Below, in pieces: positions 35,059-44,500 of a stretch of 64,000 nt of DNA; position 1 is the first letter of the stretch, and each line of letters begins with the position of its first letter. Position numbers and translations under genes: made by a program. The stretch comes from Sapientia aquatica. GTDB taxonomy: Bacteria > Pseudomonadota > Gammaproteobacteria > Burkholderiales > Burkholderiaceae_D. Under the pieces are notes generated by a model. That model was not told the origin of the DNA, searched no databases, and was given only the letters and a program-made list of their open reading frames with translations. The stretch is taken from the NCBI RefSeq assembly GCF_004358105.1, contig NZ_SMYL01000002.1, forward strand, positions 620,001-684,000, read 5' to 3'.

Positions 35059-36306
35059 ATGACCGCAGCTACCGCAACTACCCATTTGCCAACGACATCA
35101 CCTGTTACTCGTCAAACGTTTGACGAAGTGATTGTGCCAACTTACGCGCCATCGAATTTGGTGCCGGTGCGCGCTAAAGGGTTGGACGTTTGGGCGCAAG
35201 ATGGTCGTCAATATTTGGATTTCACCGCCGGTATCGCCGTAACTAGCTTGGGCCATTGCCATCCAGATGTGGTGCACACCTTGCAGCAGCAGGCTGAAAA
35301 ATTGTGGCACGTTGGTAATGGTTATACCAACGAACCGGTGTTGGAATTGGCGCGCTCTTTGGTTGCCGCAACGTTTGCAGACCGCGCGTTTTTCTGTAAT
35401 TCGGGTGCGGAAGCGAACGAAGCAGCGTTGAAGTTAGCGCGTAAATATGCCGCTAAAAATGGTCATGCGCACAAAACCCGCATTATCTCTTGCGTGAATT
35501 CTTTCCATGGTCGAACCTTGTTCACTGTCTCGGTGGGCGGTCAGCCTAAATACACCGAGGGTTTTGGCCCATTGCCACCGGAATTAACCCACGTTCCATT
35601 TAACGATATCGAGGCGGCACGTGCCGCCATGGGTGACGATGTGTGCGCGATTATGGTTGAGCCGATTCAGGGCGAGGGCGGTGTGATGCCCGCGACGACC
35701 GAATATTTACAAGCCTTGCGCGAATTGTGTGACCAACATGGCGCGTTATTGATTTTTGATGAAGTGCAATGCGGTATGGGTCGCACTGGTCAATTGTTTG
35801 CCTACATGGGTTACGGTGTTGTGCCGGATATTTTGACAACCGCTAAAGCCTTGGGTAACGGTTATCCGATAGGCGGCATGCTGACTTCGGAAAAAGTCGC
35901 CGCTGCTTTTGTGGTCGGTACGCACGGAACAACCTACGGTGGAAATCCTTTGGCGGCCTCTGTTGCGCTGACCGTACTGCGCACGATTAATGTGCCTAGT
36001 TTTTTACTGCGCGTCAAACACGCATCGAAAACCCTGATCTTAGCCTTGCAAGGTTTGGTGCAAGAATATCCGCAGATGTTGAAAGAAGTGCGCGGCAGCG
36101 GTTTGTTGTTGGGGATTCAGTTGGCCGATGGCTTCAAAGGTCGTGCTAAGGAAATCACCAAAGCCGCAGAAGATCAAGGTTTGATGGTGTTGATCGCAGG
36201 ACCGGATGTGCTGCGTTTCGCGCCAGCCTTAATCGTTAGTGATGAACAAATCGCCGAAGCAGCAGCGCGTCTGCGTCGTGCCTTGGCAACGGTAGCGGCA
36301 GCGTAA
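35059..36306 (+). CDS. astC: Succinylornithine/acetylornithine aminotransferase
   Basis: AstC transfers the amino group of succinylornithine to 2-oxoglutarate, giving succinylglutamate semialdehyde and glutamate. The class III aminotransferase motifs are present: CNSGAEANEAALKLARKYA, SFHGRTLFTVS, LLIFDEVQCGMGRTGQLFAY, and the pyridoxal phosphate lysine in TTAKALGNGYPIGG. The 415-residue length is usual. ATG at 35059 has GAGG upstream. The family also serves arginine synthesis (ArgD), but its position as first gene of the AST cluster indicates a catabolic role. Confidence 0.93.
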   Translation: MTAATATTHLPTTSPVTRQTFDEVIVPTYAPSNLVPVRAKGLDVWAQDGRQYLDFTAGIAVTSLGHCHPDVVHTLQQQAEKLWHVGNGYTNEPVLELARSLVAATFADRAFFCNSGAEANEAALKLARKYAAKNGHAHKTRIISCVNSFHGRTLFTVSVGGQPKYTEGFGPLPPELTHVPFNDIEAARAAMGDDVCAIMVEPIQGEGGVMPATTEYLQALRELCDQHGALLIFDEVQCGMGRTGQLFAYMGYGVVPDILTTAKALGNGYPIGGMLTSEKVAAAFVVGTHGTTYGGNPLAASVALTVLRTINVPSFLLRVKHASKTLILALQGLVQEYPQMLKEVRGSGLLLGIQLADGFKGRAKEITKAAEDQGLMVLIAGPDVLRFAPALIVSDEQIAEAAARLRRALATVAAA

Positions 36307-36365
36307 TTGTCGTTATTAATAATTGTTATTAATAATCGTCATTTAATCTCCTAAAAAGGGTTGCC

Positions 36366-37406
36366 ATGTTTATTGTCAGACCAGTTGCAGCGAGTGATAT
36401 TCCAGCGTTGGTTGAACTGGCTTCAGGTCTGACACAAGGTGTGCACACCATGGCGAAAACGCCAGCGGCAATTGAACGTGCGGTAGAGCAATCGTTACGT
36501 TCTTTTGCCAGCCCATCCGATATTTCGGGCGAAGAAAATTATTTATTCATTCTAGAAAATGCCAGCAACGGGCAATTGATCGGCAGCGCCGCGATTGCTG
36601 CCTCGGCCGGTTCGAAAGGAACATTTTTTTCGTTCCGCAACGACGTGATTCAACAAGTTTCACGCGACCTCAATATTAGCCACAGTGTGCATGCGTTAAC
36701 GTTGTGCGCCGACTTGACGAGCTATTCTCAGCTATCCAGTTTTTTTGTGCGACGTGATCATCACGCCCAGCCCGAAGCGGCTTTATTGTCGCGCGCGCGC
36801 TTGATGTTTGCTGCTTGTATGCCGGAACGATTTAGTGACAATTTTTTTGTGTCCTTGGCTGGCTACACCGACGCGCAAGGTCATTCGCCGTTTTGGGAAG
36901 CGCTGGGGCGTAAATTTTTTCAGATGGATTTTCTGCAGGCTGAACGTTTGGTCGAAGGAGCGCGTAACCGCACTTTGATCGTTGAATTGATGCCACATTA
37001 TCCGGTGTATGTACCGTTGCTGACCGGTGCGGCGCAAGCGGCGATGGGGCAGGTGCACGCCGAGAGCGAAGTGCCGTTTGATTTGCTCACCAAAGAAGGC
37101 TTTGCGGCCGATGAATTCATCGATATTTTTGACGGCGGCCCAATCTTGGAAGCCAATAAAAATGCGCTGACCTCGTTTGCGCATGGACTTAAACTACAAG
37201 TCGATACCGCTAGTGACGACGCACACGCGCTGCATGCCAGCCAGTCGCATACTTATTTGGTCGCCACTAACCGCGCTGCTGATTTCCGCGCCACCATCGT
37301 GCAATCGCGTGCTTTGGAGCATGCGCAAACGGTGCAGCTTTCGGAAAAAGTGATGCAAGCCTTAATGGTGGCAGATGGCGACGATGTGTTATGCGTGCGT
37401 TGGTAA
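36366..37406 (+). CDS. aruF: Arginine/ornithine succinyltransferase, alpha-type subunit
   Basis: It succinylates the alpha-amino group of arginine from succinyl-CoA, the first AST step. The AstA fold begins MFIVRPVAASDIPALVELA, with conserved NYLFILENASNGQLIGSAAI, SPFWEALGRKFFQMDF and FIDIFDGGPILEA. It is 346 residues long and pairs with the homologous subunit encoded next, as in Pseudomonas, where two paralogous chains make the enzyme. AAAGGG precedes the ATG, 59 bases after astC. Confidence 0.93.
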   Translation: MFIVRPVAASDIPALVELASGLTQGVHTMAKTPAAIERAVEQSLRSFASPSDISGEENYLFILENASNGQLIGSAAIAASAGSKGTFFSFRNDVIQQVSRDLNISHSVHALTLCADLTSYSQLSSFFVRRDHHAQPEAALLSRARLMFAACMPERFSDNFFVSLAGYTDAQGHSPFWEALGRKFFQMDFLQAERLVEGARNRTLIVELMPHYPVYVPLLTGAAQAAMGQVHAESEVPFDLLTKEGFAADEFIDIFDGGPILEANKNALTSFAHGLKLQVDTASDDAHALHASQSHTYLVATNRAADFRATIVQSRALEHAQTVQLSEKVMQALMVADGDDVLCVRW

Positions 37407-37466
37407 GTCGTCGGTAAGGCGTCAAAAAATTAAAAAGTACAAGCAAGATCAAACAAGGGAAAAACA

Positions 37467-38486
37467 ATGATAGTCGTCCGCGCAATTAGAACTGAAGACT
37501 TAGATGGCTTAATGTATTTAGCTACCCAAGTCGGCGATGGCATGACCACGCTTAAGCCCGATACCACCATGTTGAGCAATCGGATCGCGGTAGCCGTGGC
37601 CTCGTTCGCCGAGCAAATTCCGCCCGAGCAGCGCGACTATTTGTTTGTGATGGAAGACACCACCAACGGCAAAATTGCGGGAGTTAGCGCGATTAAAAGC
37701 GCGGTCGGTTTGGATGAGCCTTTCTACAATTACCGCATTGGCACGCTGGTACATTCGAGCAAAGAGTTGAACGTCTATTCGCGCATGGACACCTTGTATT
37801 TATCGAATGATTTAACTGGCTGCGCTGAGTTGTGCTCCCTGTTTTTACATCCCGACTACCGTACTGGCAATAACGGTAAATTGCTGTCTAAATCGCGCTT
37901 TCTATTCATCGCCCAATTTCCTCATTTATTCAGCGAAAAACTAATCGCCGAATTACGCGGTTTTCAACATCCCGATGGTAGTTCACCGTTCTGGGATAAC
38001 TTGGGTCGTCACTTTTTTAAAATGGATTTCAGCCGCGCCGACGATTTGAGCAGCTTAGGTAAAAAATCCTTCATCGCTGAACTCATGCCGCGTCATCCTT
38101 TGTATGTGGCCTACTTGCCCAAAGAAGCGCAGGACGTGATCGGCCAAGTCCACGTGGATACCGCACCTGCGCGCCGCTTATTGGAGCAAGAAGGGCTGTA
38201 TTACGAAGGCTTTGTCGATATTTTTGATGCGGGCCCAGTGTTGCAAGCGCGGGTTAACGAATTGCGCTCGGTACGCACCAGTGAAGTCGTGCAAGTAGTG
38301 GATGTCAGCGCGCCAGCGCCCGCCGCGCATGCGATGTTGGTGGCCAATACCAGCATTGCCGATTATCGAATTATCGCCACCGATGTTGCGCCGGCTAACG
38401 GACATATCCAGTTGAACGCAGAGCAGCAACAAGCGCTGCGCTGTTCCGTGTCGTCAGCGGTACGAACCATGTCATTAAATACCTAA
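37467..38486 (+). CDS. aruG: Arginine/ornithine succinyltransferase, second subunit
   Basis: This is a paralogue of the preceding gene and the other chain of the succinyltransferase. It begins MIVVRAIRTEDLDGLMYLA and has YLFVMEDTTNGKIAGVSAI, SPFWDNLGRHFFKMDFSRAD and FVDIFDAGPVLQAR. At 339 residues it is close to AstA of enterobacteria and AruG of Pseudomonas. AAGGG lies before the ATG. The gene ends 24 bases before astD. Confidence 0.94.
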   Translation: MIVVRAIRTEDLDGLMYLATQVGDGMTTLKPDTTMLSNRIAVAVASFAEQIPPEQRDYLFVMEDTTNGKIAGVSAIKSAVGLDEPFYNYRIGTLVHSSKELNVYSRMDTLYLSNDLTGCAELCSLFLHPDYRTGNNGKLLSKSRFLFIAQFPHLFSEKLIAELRGFQHPDGSSPFWDNLGRHFFKMDFSRADDLSSLGKKSFIAELMPRHPLYVAYLPKEAQDVIGQVHVDTAPARRLLEQEGLYYEGFVDIFDAGPVLQARVNELRSVRTSEVVQVVDVSAPAPAAHAMLVANTSIADYRIIATDVAPANGHIQLNAEQQQALRCSVSSAVRTMSLNT

Positions 38487-38510
38487 AATAAGTAATCGAA
38501 GGCAAACACT

Positions 38511-39983
38511 ATGAGCACTCAATTAAGCAATTACATTAACGGCATTTGGTTGCCCGGCAGCGGCGCGCAATTTAGCGTGGTGAATCCGGCTAATGGACAA
38601 ATGATTTGGCAAGCTAACGAAGCCGGTGTCGATGAAGTGAGCCAAGCTTGCCGCGCTGCGCGTACAAGTTTTTCGGCCTGGGCCAAAACAAGCTTGGACG
38701 AACGTATTGCCATTTGTGGCAAGTTCCGCGATTTATTAAAAGCGCACACCGAAGAATTAGCTGGATTGATCGCGCAGGAAGTTGGCAAGCCGCTTTGGGA
38801 AGCTCGCACTGAAGTTGCCACCATGGCCAACAAAATTGATATTTCCGTCCAAGCCTACCGCGCCCGTACCGGCGTTGTTAGCAGCGTCATTGCTGACGGC
38901 GATGCGGTGTTGCGCCATCGTCCGCACGGAGTTTTTGCCGTATTTGGCCCATATAATTTCCCCGGTCATTTACCGAACGGTCATATCGTTCCAGCGTTAA
39001 TCGCGGGTAATACCTTGGTATTTAAGCCGAGCGAATACGCACCCCAAACCGCGATTAAAACAGTCCAATTGTGGGAGCAAGCGGGTTTGCCTAAAGGTGT
39101 CTTGAATCTAGTTAACGGTGCTAAAGACACCGGTATCGCGTTATCAAAAAACGCGGATATCGATGGCGTGTTATTTACCGGCAGCTATCAAACCGGCGTG
39201 ATTTTGCACAAATTATTTGCTGGACAGCCGGGCAAAATGTTGGCGCTAGAAATGGGCGGCAACAATGCGTTGGTCGCGTGGGATGTCAAAGACGTCGATG
39301 CCGCCGTGCATCACACAATTTTCTCCGCGTTTGTCAGTGCAGGCCAACGTTGCACCTGCGCCAGACGTTTAGTGATTCCAAATAACGCCCAAGGTCAGGC
39401 TTTTGTAGATCGCCTAGTGCAAGTCGCGGCCGCCATCAAAGTGGGTGCGAGCGACGCACAACCAGCGCCGTTTATGGGACCGGTCGTCTCGAGCGCCATC
39501 GCGCAACGCTTACTGGCAGCGCAAAATGACTTGATCGCTAAGGGCGGTAAATCCTTATTAGAAATGCGCCAATTGGAAGCCAACACTGGCTTTTTATCCG
39601 CAGGAATTATTGATGTCACTGATGCTAAAGGTATTCCCGACGAAGAATGGTTCGGCCCCATGTTGCAAGTAATCCGCGTGGCCGATTTTGCCCAAGCCAT
39701 CGAAGTCGCCAACGCCACCAGTTATGGTTTAGCCGCAGGATTATTAAGCGACGATGCTGCGTTGTGGCAGCAATTCCAAACCGAGATCCGCGCTGGCGTA
39801 GTCAACTGGAACCGCCCAACCACAGGCGCTGCCAGCACAGCACCTTTCGGCGGCATAGGCAATTCCGGTAATCACCGACCTAGTGCTTACTATGCGGCTG
39901 ATTATTGCGCCTATCCGGTTGCGTCGATTGAAACCAGCGTTTTAGAAATGCCGAAGCAGTTGTCGCCGGGATTGGTGTTTTAA
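38511..39983 (+). CDS. astD: Succinylglutamate-semialdehyde dehydrogenase
   Basis: AstD oxidises N-succinylglutamate 5-semialdehyde with NAD to N-succinylglutamate. The aldehyde dehydrogenase motifs are clear: VFGPYNFPGHLPNGHIVPAL, LFTGSYQTG, the base Glu in LEMGGNNALV (about 247) and the catalytic Cys in GQRCTCARRL (about 281). The length of 490 residues is normal. A GAAGG site lies upstream. A 242-base gap with a hairpin repeat follows before astB. Confidence 0.95.
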   Translation: MSTQLSNYINGIWLPGSGAQFSVVNPANGQMIWQANEAGVDEVSQACRAARTSFSAWAKTSLDERIAICGKFRDLLKAHTEELAGLIAQEVGKPLWEARTEVATMANKIDISVQAYRARTGVVSSVIADGDAVLRHRPHGVFAVFGPYNFPGHLPNGHIVPALIAGNTLVFKPSEYAPQTAIKTVQLWEQAGLPKGVLNLVNGAKDTGIALSKNADIDGVLFTGSYQTGVILHKLFAGQPGKMLALEMGGNNALVAWDVKDVDAAVHHTIFSAFVSAGQRCTCARRLVIPNNAQGQAFVDRLVQVAAAIKVGASDAQPAPFMGPVVSSAIAQRLLAAQNDLIAKGGKSLLEMRQLEANTGFLSAGIIDVTDAKGIPDEEWFGPMLQVIRVADFAQAIEVANATSYGLAAGLLSDDAALWQQFQTEIRAGVVNWNRPTTGAASTAPFGGIGNSGNHRPSAYYAADYCAYPVASIETSVLEMPKQLSPGLVF

Positions 39984-40081
39984 AAATAGTGTGTTGATTG
40001 AAGTTTGTATGTTGTGACGCAACCCAATTTGCCGCGAAATTTAGTGGCGGCTGTTCGTTAAACTGCCCTGTGACTTGTTTG

Positions 40082-40112
40082 CTTACTTTTTTGGGCTAAG
40101 TAAAAAAGTGAG
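40082..40112. repeat. Intergenic hairpin repeat, copy 2
   Basis: CTTACTTTTTT and AAAAAAGTGAG pair with one mismatch around a GGGCTAAGT loop, followed by GAGCCACAGAGCT. It resembles the hairpin at 34623-34650 in sequence and shape. It lies in the 242-base astD-astB gap, which holds no gene. Confidence 0.55.
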
Positions 40113-40225
40113 GAGCCACAGAGCTAGCAACGGCACACGAACCTTAATTTGCGAGCATGGTAGTTTTTTTAAAAGCCGATCTAAAAGCCGTAAGTAAATA
40201 ATTAAATAATTTAGGAATAACCCAA

Positions 40226-41566
40226 ATGTCCACTACTCGTGAATTTAATTTCGACGGCCTAGTCGGCCCAACCCACAACTACGCTGGCCTGTCCTTCGGT
40301 AACGTAGCGTCGTCATCCAACATCAAAAGCGCGTCCAATCCTAAGGAGGCCGCGTTGCAAGGCTTAGCCAAAATGCGTGCCTTAGCTCAGCGCGGCTTTG
40401 GGCAAGCCTTATTGCCACCGCAAGATCGTCCCAATTTTAAATTGCTGCGCCAACTCGGCTTCACTGGCACCAATGCCCAAATGATTGAGTCGGCAGCGCG
40501 CGTCTCGCCCGTTATTTTGGCCTGCGCTTATTCTTCTTCGCCAATGTGGACTGCTAACGCCGCCACAGTTAGCCCATCGATGGACACGGCTGACGGTCGG
40601 GTTCATTTCACCATTGCCAACCTCAATAACAAATTGCACCGCTCGTATGAGCACACGCAAACCGAGCGTGCGCTGCGCCACATTTTTGCCAATGAGCAGC
40701 ATTTCAGCGTCCACCAAGCTTTGCCGCCAACGCCTGCTTTTGGCGATGAAGGTGCGGCCAATCACACCCGTTTGTGCGCTCAACATGGTGCACCCGGCGT
40801 GGAATTGTTCGTCTATGGGCGCAGCGAATTTGATTCACGCATCATCGGCCCGAAAAAATTCCCAGCCCGGCAAACCATTGAAGCTAGCCAAGCGGTGGCG
40901 CGTTTGCATGGGTTAAAAGAAGCCCAAACCGTATTCGTCCAGCAAAACCCAGACACGATCGATCAAGGCGTATTTCATAACGACGTGATTGCCGTTGGTA
41001 GTGGCAACGTATTGTTCTACCACCAAGAAGCGTTTGTTGATGAAGCCGATGCTATCGCGCGCTGCCGCGTTGCAATGCAGCATGTGGGCGCTGAGTTGAA
41101 TCCGATTCGAGTCAATTCGGCCGATGTGTCGGTGGCCGATGCGGTGTCGTCGTATTTATTTAATAGCCAATTGTTGGCAAAACCGAATGGAAAAATGGCC
41201 TTGTTGGTGCCACAAGAGTGCAGCGAAAACGCCGCCGTGGCCGCTTATTTAAAAGGTCTTATCAACGAATCTGGCGCAATTGACGAGCTATTGAGCTTTG
41301 AATTGCGCCAAAGTATGCGCAATGGCGGTGGCCCGGCTTGTTTGCGTTTGCGAGTAGCTTTAACTGATCAACAAGCACAGGCCATGCACCAAGGCGTAGT
41401 TTTTACCGAAACGCTATACGCCCGCTTAGTCACTTGGGTCGAACGTCATTACCGTGACACACTCGCCCCCGACGATTTGGCTGATCCAGCACTTGCTATT
41501 GAAGTGCAAACAGCCTTAAATGAATTAAGCGAAATTCTAAATTTACCCAATTTGTACGAATTTTAA
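40226..41566 (+). CDS. astB: N-succinylarginine dihydrolase
   Basis: AstB converts succinylarginine to succinylornithine, releasing CO2 and two ammonia. It starts with the family signature [21 protein letters not shown]. The catalytic Cys is in [11 protein letters not shown] near residue 370, and conserved [12 protein letters not shown] and [12 protein letters not shown] blocks carry further active-site residues. The length of 446 residues matches the Escherichia coli enzyme. AGGA precedes the ATG. It is 29 bases before gdhB. Confidence 0.96.
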   Translation: MSTTREFNFDGLVGPTHNYAGLSFGNVASSSNIKSASNPKEAALQGLAKMRALAQRGFGQALLPPQDRPNFKLLRQLGFTGTNAQMIESAARVSPVILACAYSSSPMWTANAATVSPSMDTADGRVHFTIANLNNKLHRSYEHTQTERALRHIFANEQHFSVHQALPPTPAFGDEGAANHTRLCAQHGAPGVELFVYGRSEFDSRIIGPKKFPARQTIEASQAVARLHGLKEAQTVFVQQNPDTIDQGVFHNDVIAVGSGNVLFYHQEAFVDEADAIARCRVAMQHVGAELNPIRVNSADVSVADAVSSYLFNSQLLAKPNGKMALLVPQECSENAAVAAYLKGLINESGAIDELLSFELRQSMRNGGGPACLRLRVALTDQQAQAMHQGVVFTETLYARLVTWVERHYRDTLAPDDLADPALAIEVQTALNELSEILNLPNLYEF

Positions 41567-41595
41567 ACAGCACCTTTTTATAAATAGAGGATGTA

Positions 41596-44500
41596 ATGAG
41601 ACAAGCACAGGAATTACGTAAGCAAACATTGACATTGGTGCAATCGCATAACCCACCAAGCAATCCTTCGGTCAGTGCCTTGCTGGAAACATGGCTTTCT
41701 TCATTGGAAGAAGACGACTTAGCCGGCATATTGCCTGCCAGCTTAGCTTCCGTTTTGTGGGAAGGCTTTACCCACGCATCGACTTGGACTCCCGCGCAAG
41801 GATGCCAAATTACTACGTTGGCCTACCAAGACGGGCGCGGCGGACATGCTACTGCCTTGCTGATTTTGAATCCCGATATGCCGTTTTTGGTTGATTCGAT
41901 CGTCATGGCCTTACGCAGCAAACGCGTCGTTTCGCGCTCGGTGCTGAATTCGGTGTTGGCTGTGCAGCGCGACGCTTCGGGCAACGTCGTGCATGTTGAA
42001 ACTGCCAAAGCAACCAAGGACAGCAACGCTGGCTTGGAATCGATCGTGTTGTGCTTATTGTCTGAACAATTACACCAAGGCGAATTGAATTCGCTCATCG
42101 ATCACATCACCATGTCGGTCGGCGACGCCGCCGATGTGCGCCGTGATACACCGACCTTATCGGCCAAGATGGTCGAAATCGCTGATAACGTTGAATCCGT
42201 GCACGCCGGCTTGGCGAGCAAAGCGGATGGCGCAGAGACCGCGGCTTTTTTACGTTGGGCTAACAGCATTGGTTTTGAAACCTTTGGCTATGTGTACTAC
42301 GCCGTGCAAAATGGCGCACGCGAATTAGTACGCGATGTGGATAGTGCGTTAGGTGTGCTGAAAAGTAAAAGTCATCCTGTGTATGGCGATTGCCTGCGTA
42401 GTATTCCGGGCGATTTTGAAACCTTGCAAGCACGCGAACATACCTTGTCGGTCGTCAAAGCGGACGTGCAATCGACCCTGTACCGTGATCAACAATTAGA
42501 TTTTATTGGTGTACGTAATGTCGATGCCAAGGGTACTTTACTGGGCGAGCATTGCTTAGTCGGTTTATTTACTCGCGCCGCGACGGCTACCGCATTAAAC
42601 GATTTGCCGTTTGCGCGTGTGCGGATTGCACAAGTGTTGCGCTTGGCTGGCGTGCGTCCTGAAGGCTTCCGCGCAGAGAAGTTTGTCGAAATTTTAGAAT
42701 CCTTGCCACGCGTCGAAGTGTTAGAAGCCCAACCCGAATGGCTCGCTGAAGTATCGAGCGCGGTAGTGGCGCTGTACAAACAACCACGCGCCAAAGTATT
42801 TGCCCGCCGCGACGTGTATGGTCGCCATCTCAACGTGCTGCTGTACATGCCACGCGAGCTGTACAGCTCCAATTTGTCCGATACGCTAGCCGAGACCTTA
42901 AAAGAAGTCGTCACCGCCGCCGAAGTGCGGGTCGAAACTTTATTGTCCGATGGCCCGTTAGCTCGTTTGTATTTAATCGCCAAAGCGGCGCGTCCTAATC
43001 TGGATTTAGAAAACGATATTCAGTTGCCCTTATTGGGCGTGTTAGAAGGTTGGCACACCACGTTCGACAATTTGGTCGATGCCACCGATAGCGCCGATGT
43101 ACGCGTTGGGTTGCGTAAGTTGTGCGCGGAATTACCAGCAGAATACATCGCTGAGACGTCGCCAGTGACCGCCTTTCACGATTTATCCGGCATCTTGGCG
43201 AATGCCGGTTCGTCGCGCATTAAAGTGCGCGTTGAAACGCATCAGCCAATCAGCATCCGCTTGCAGTCGGTTGGCAAAGTGCCTTCCTTATCCAACATCT
43301 TGCCTGCGATGCATAACGCTGGTGTGGTGATTGAACGCGAACAAACCTACAAAGTGGCAACGACTGCCGACGCTGCGGATATTTTTGTGACGTGCTTATC
43401 CTTAGACGACGCTAGCGCAGAAAAAATGGCGCGTCCGGGCGTTGCTGCTGTGGCCGAGCAATTGTTTGAATCGCTGCTAAATAACGAAGCCGAAGATGGT
43501 CGCATGAATGCCTTGGTTATTGAAGCCAGCATGCGTCCAATGGATGTGCAAGTTATTCGCGCCTATGCCAGCTATTGGCGCCAAGCAGGCTGCCGTTTCA
43601 GTATTCGCTACATGGCGGATTGCCTTAAAAAACAAGCCAGCTATGTGCGCGAATTATCGGACGCATTTTTGGTGCGCTTTAATCCTGAACTGAGCGCCGA
43701 ACAACGCGAAGTCGGGACCAATGCGTTGCACGCGATCAAAGAAAAATTAGCCGAAATCAATCACGCCGATTCGGAAGATATTTTGCGCACTTTGGCTGAA
43801 TTGATGTTGGCCACAATTCGTACCTCTTACTATCAAAAGAAACAAGTCAACGACACGATTCTGTTTAAGTTCGATACCACCCAATTATCGTGGTTGCCAC
43901 AGCCGCGTCCGTTCCGCGAAATCTTCGTGTTCTCGCGTCGTTTTGAAGGCGTGCATTTACGCGGCGGCCCAGTGGCACGCGGCGGTTTGCGTTGGTCAGA
44001 TCGGATGGAAGATTACCGTACCGAAGTGCTAGGTTTGGTCAAAGCGCAAATGGTCAAAAATGCGGTCATCGTGCCAGCCGGTGCTAAAGGTGGTTTCGTC
44101 TGCAAAATGGTGCCGAAAGACGCAAACGGTGTCAGCACAAGGGAATTGGTGGCACGTGAAGGCGAAGCGGTCTATCGCTTGTTTATCGCTGGTTTGCTCG
44201 ATTTAACCGACAATCGCCAACAAGGCCAAGTGCATCATCCACTCGAAACCGTGTGCTACGACGGTGCTGATCCGTATTTGGTGGTGGCGGCGGATAAAGG
44301 CACGGCGACTTTCTCCGATATCGCCAATGGCATTGCGGTTGAACGCGGCTTTTGGTTGGGCGATGCGTTTGCTTCAGGTGGCTCCAACGGTTACGACCAT
44401 AAAAAATTGGGGATTACCGCCAAGGGCGCATGGGAAGCGGTCAAACGTCATTTCTATGAACTAGGTCATGATCTCAATACCACGCCAATTACCATGGTCG

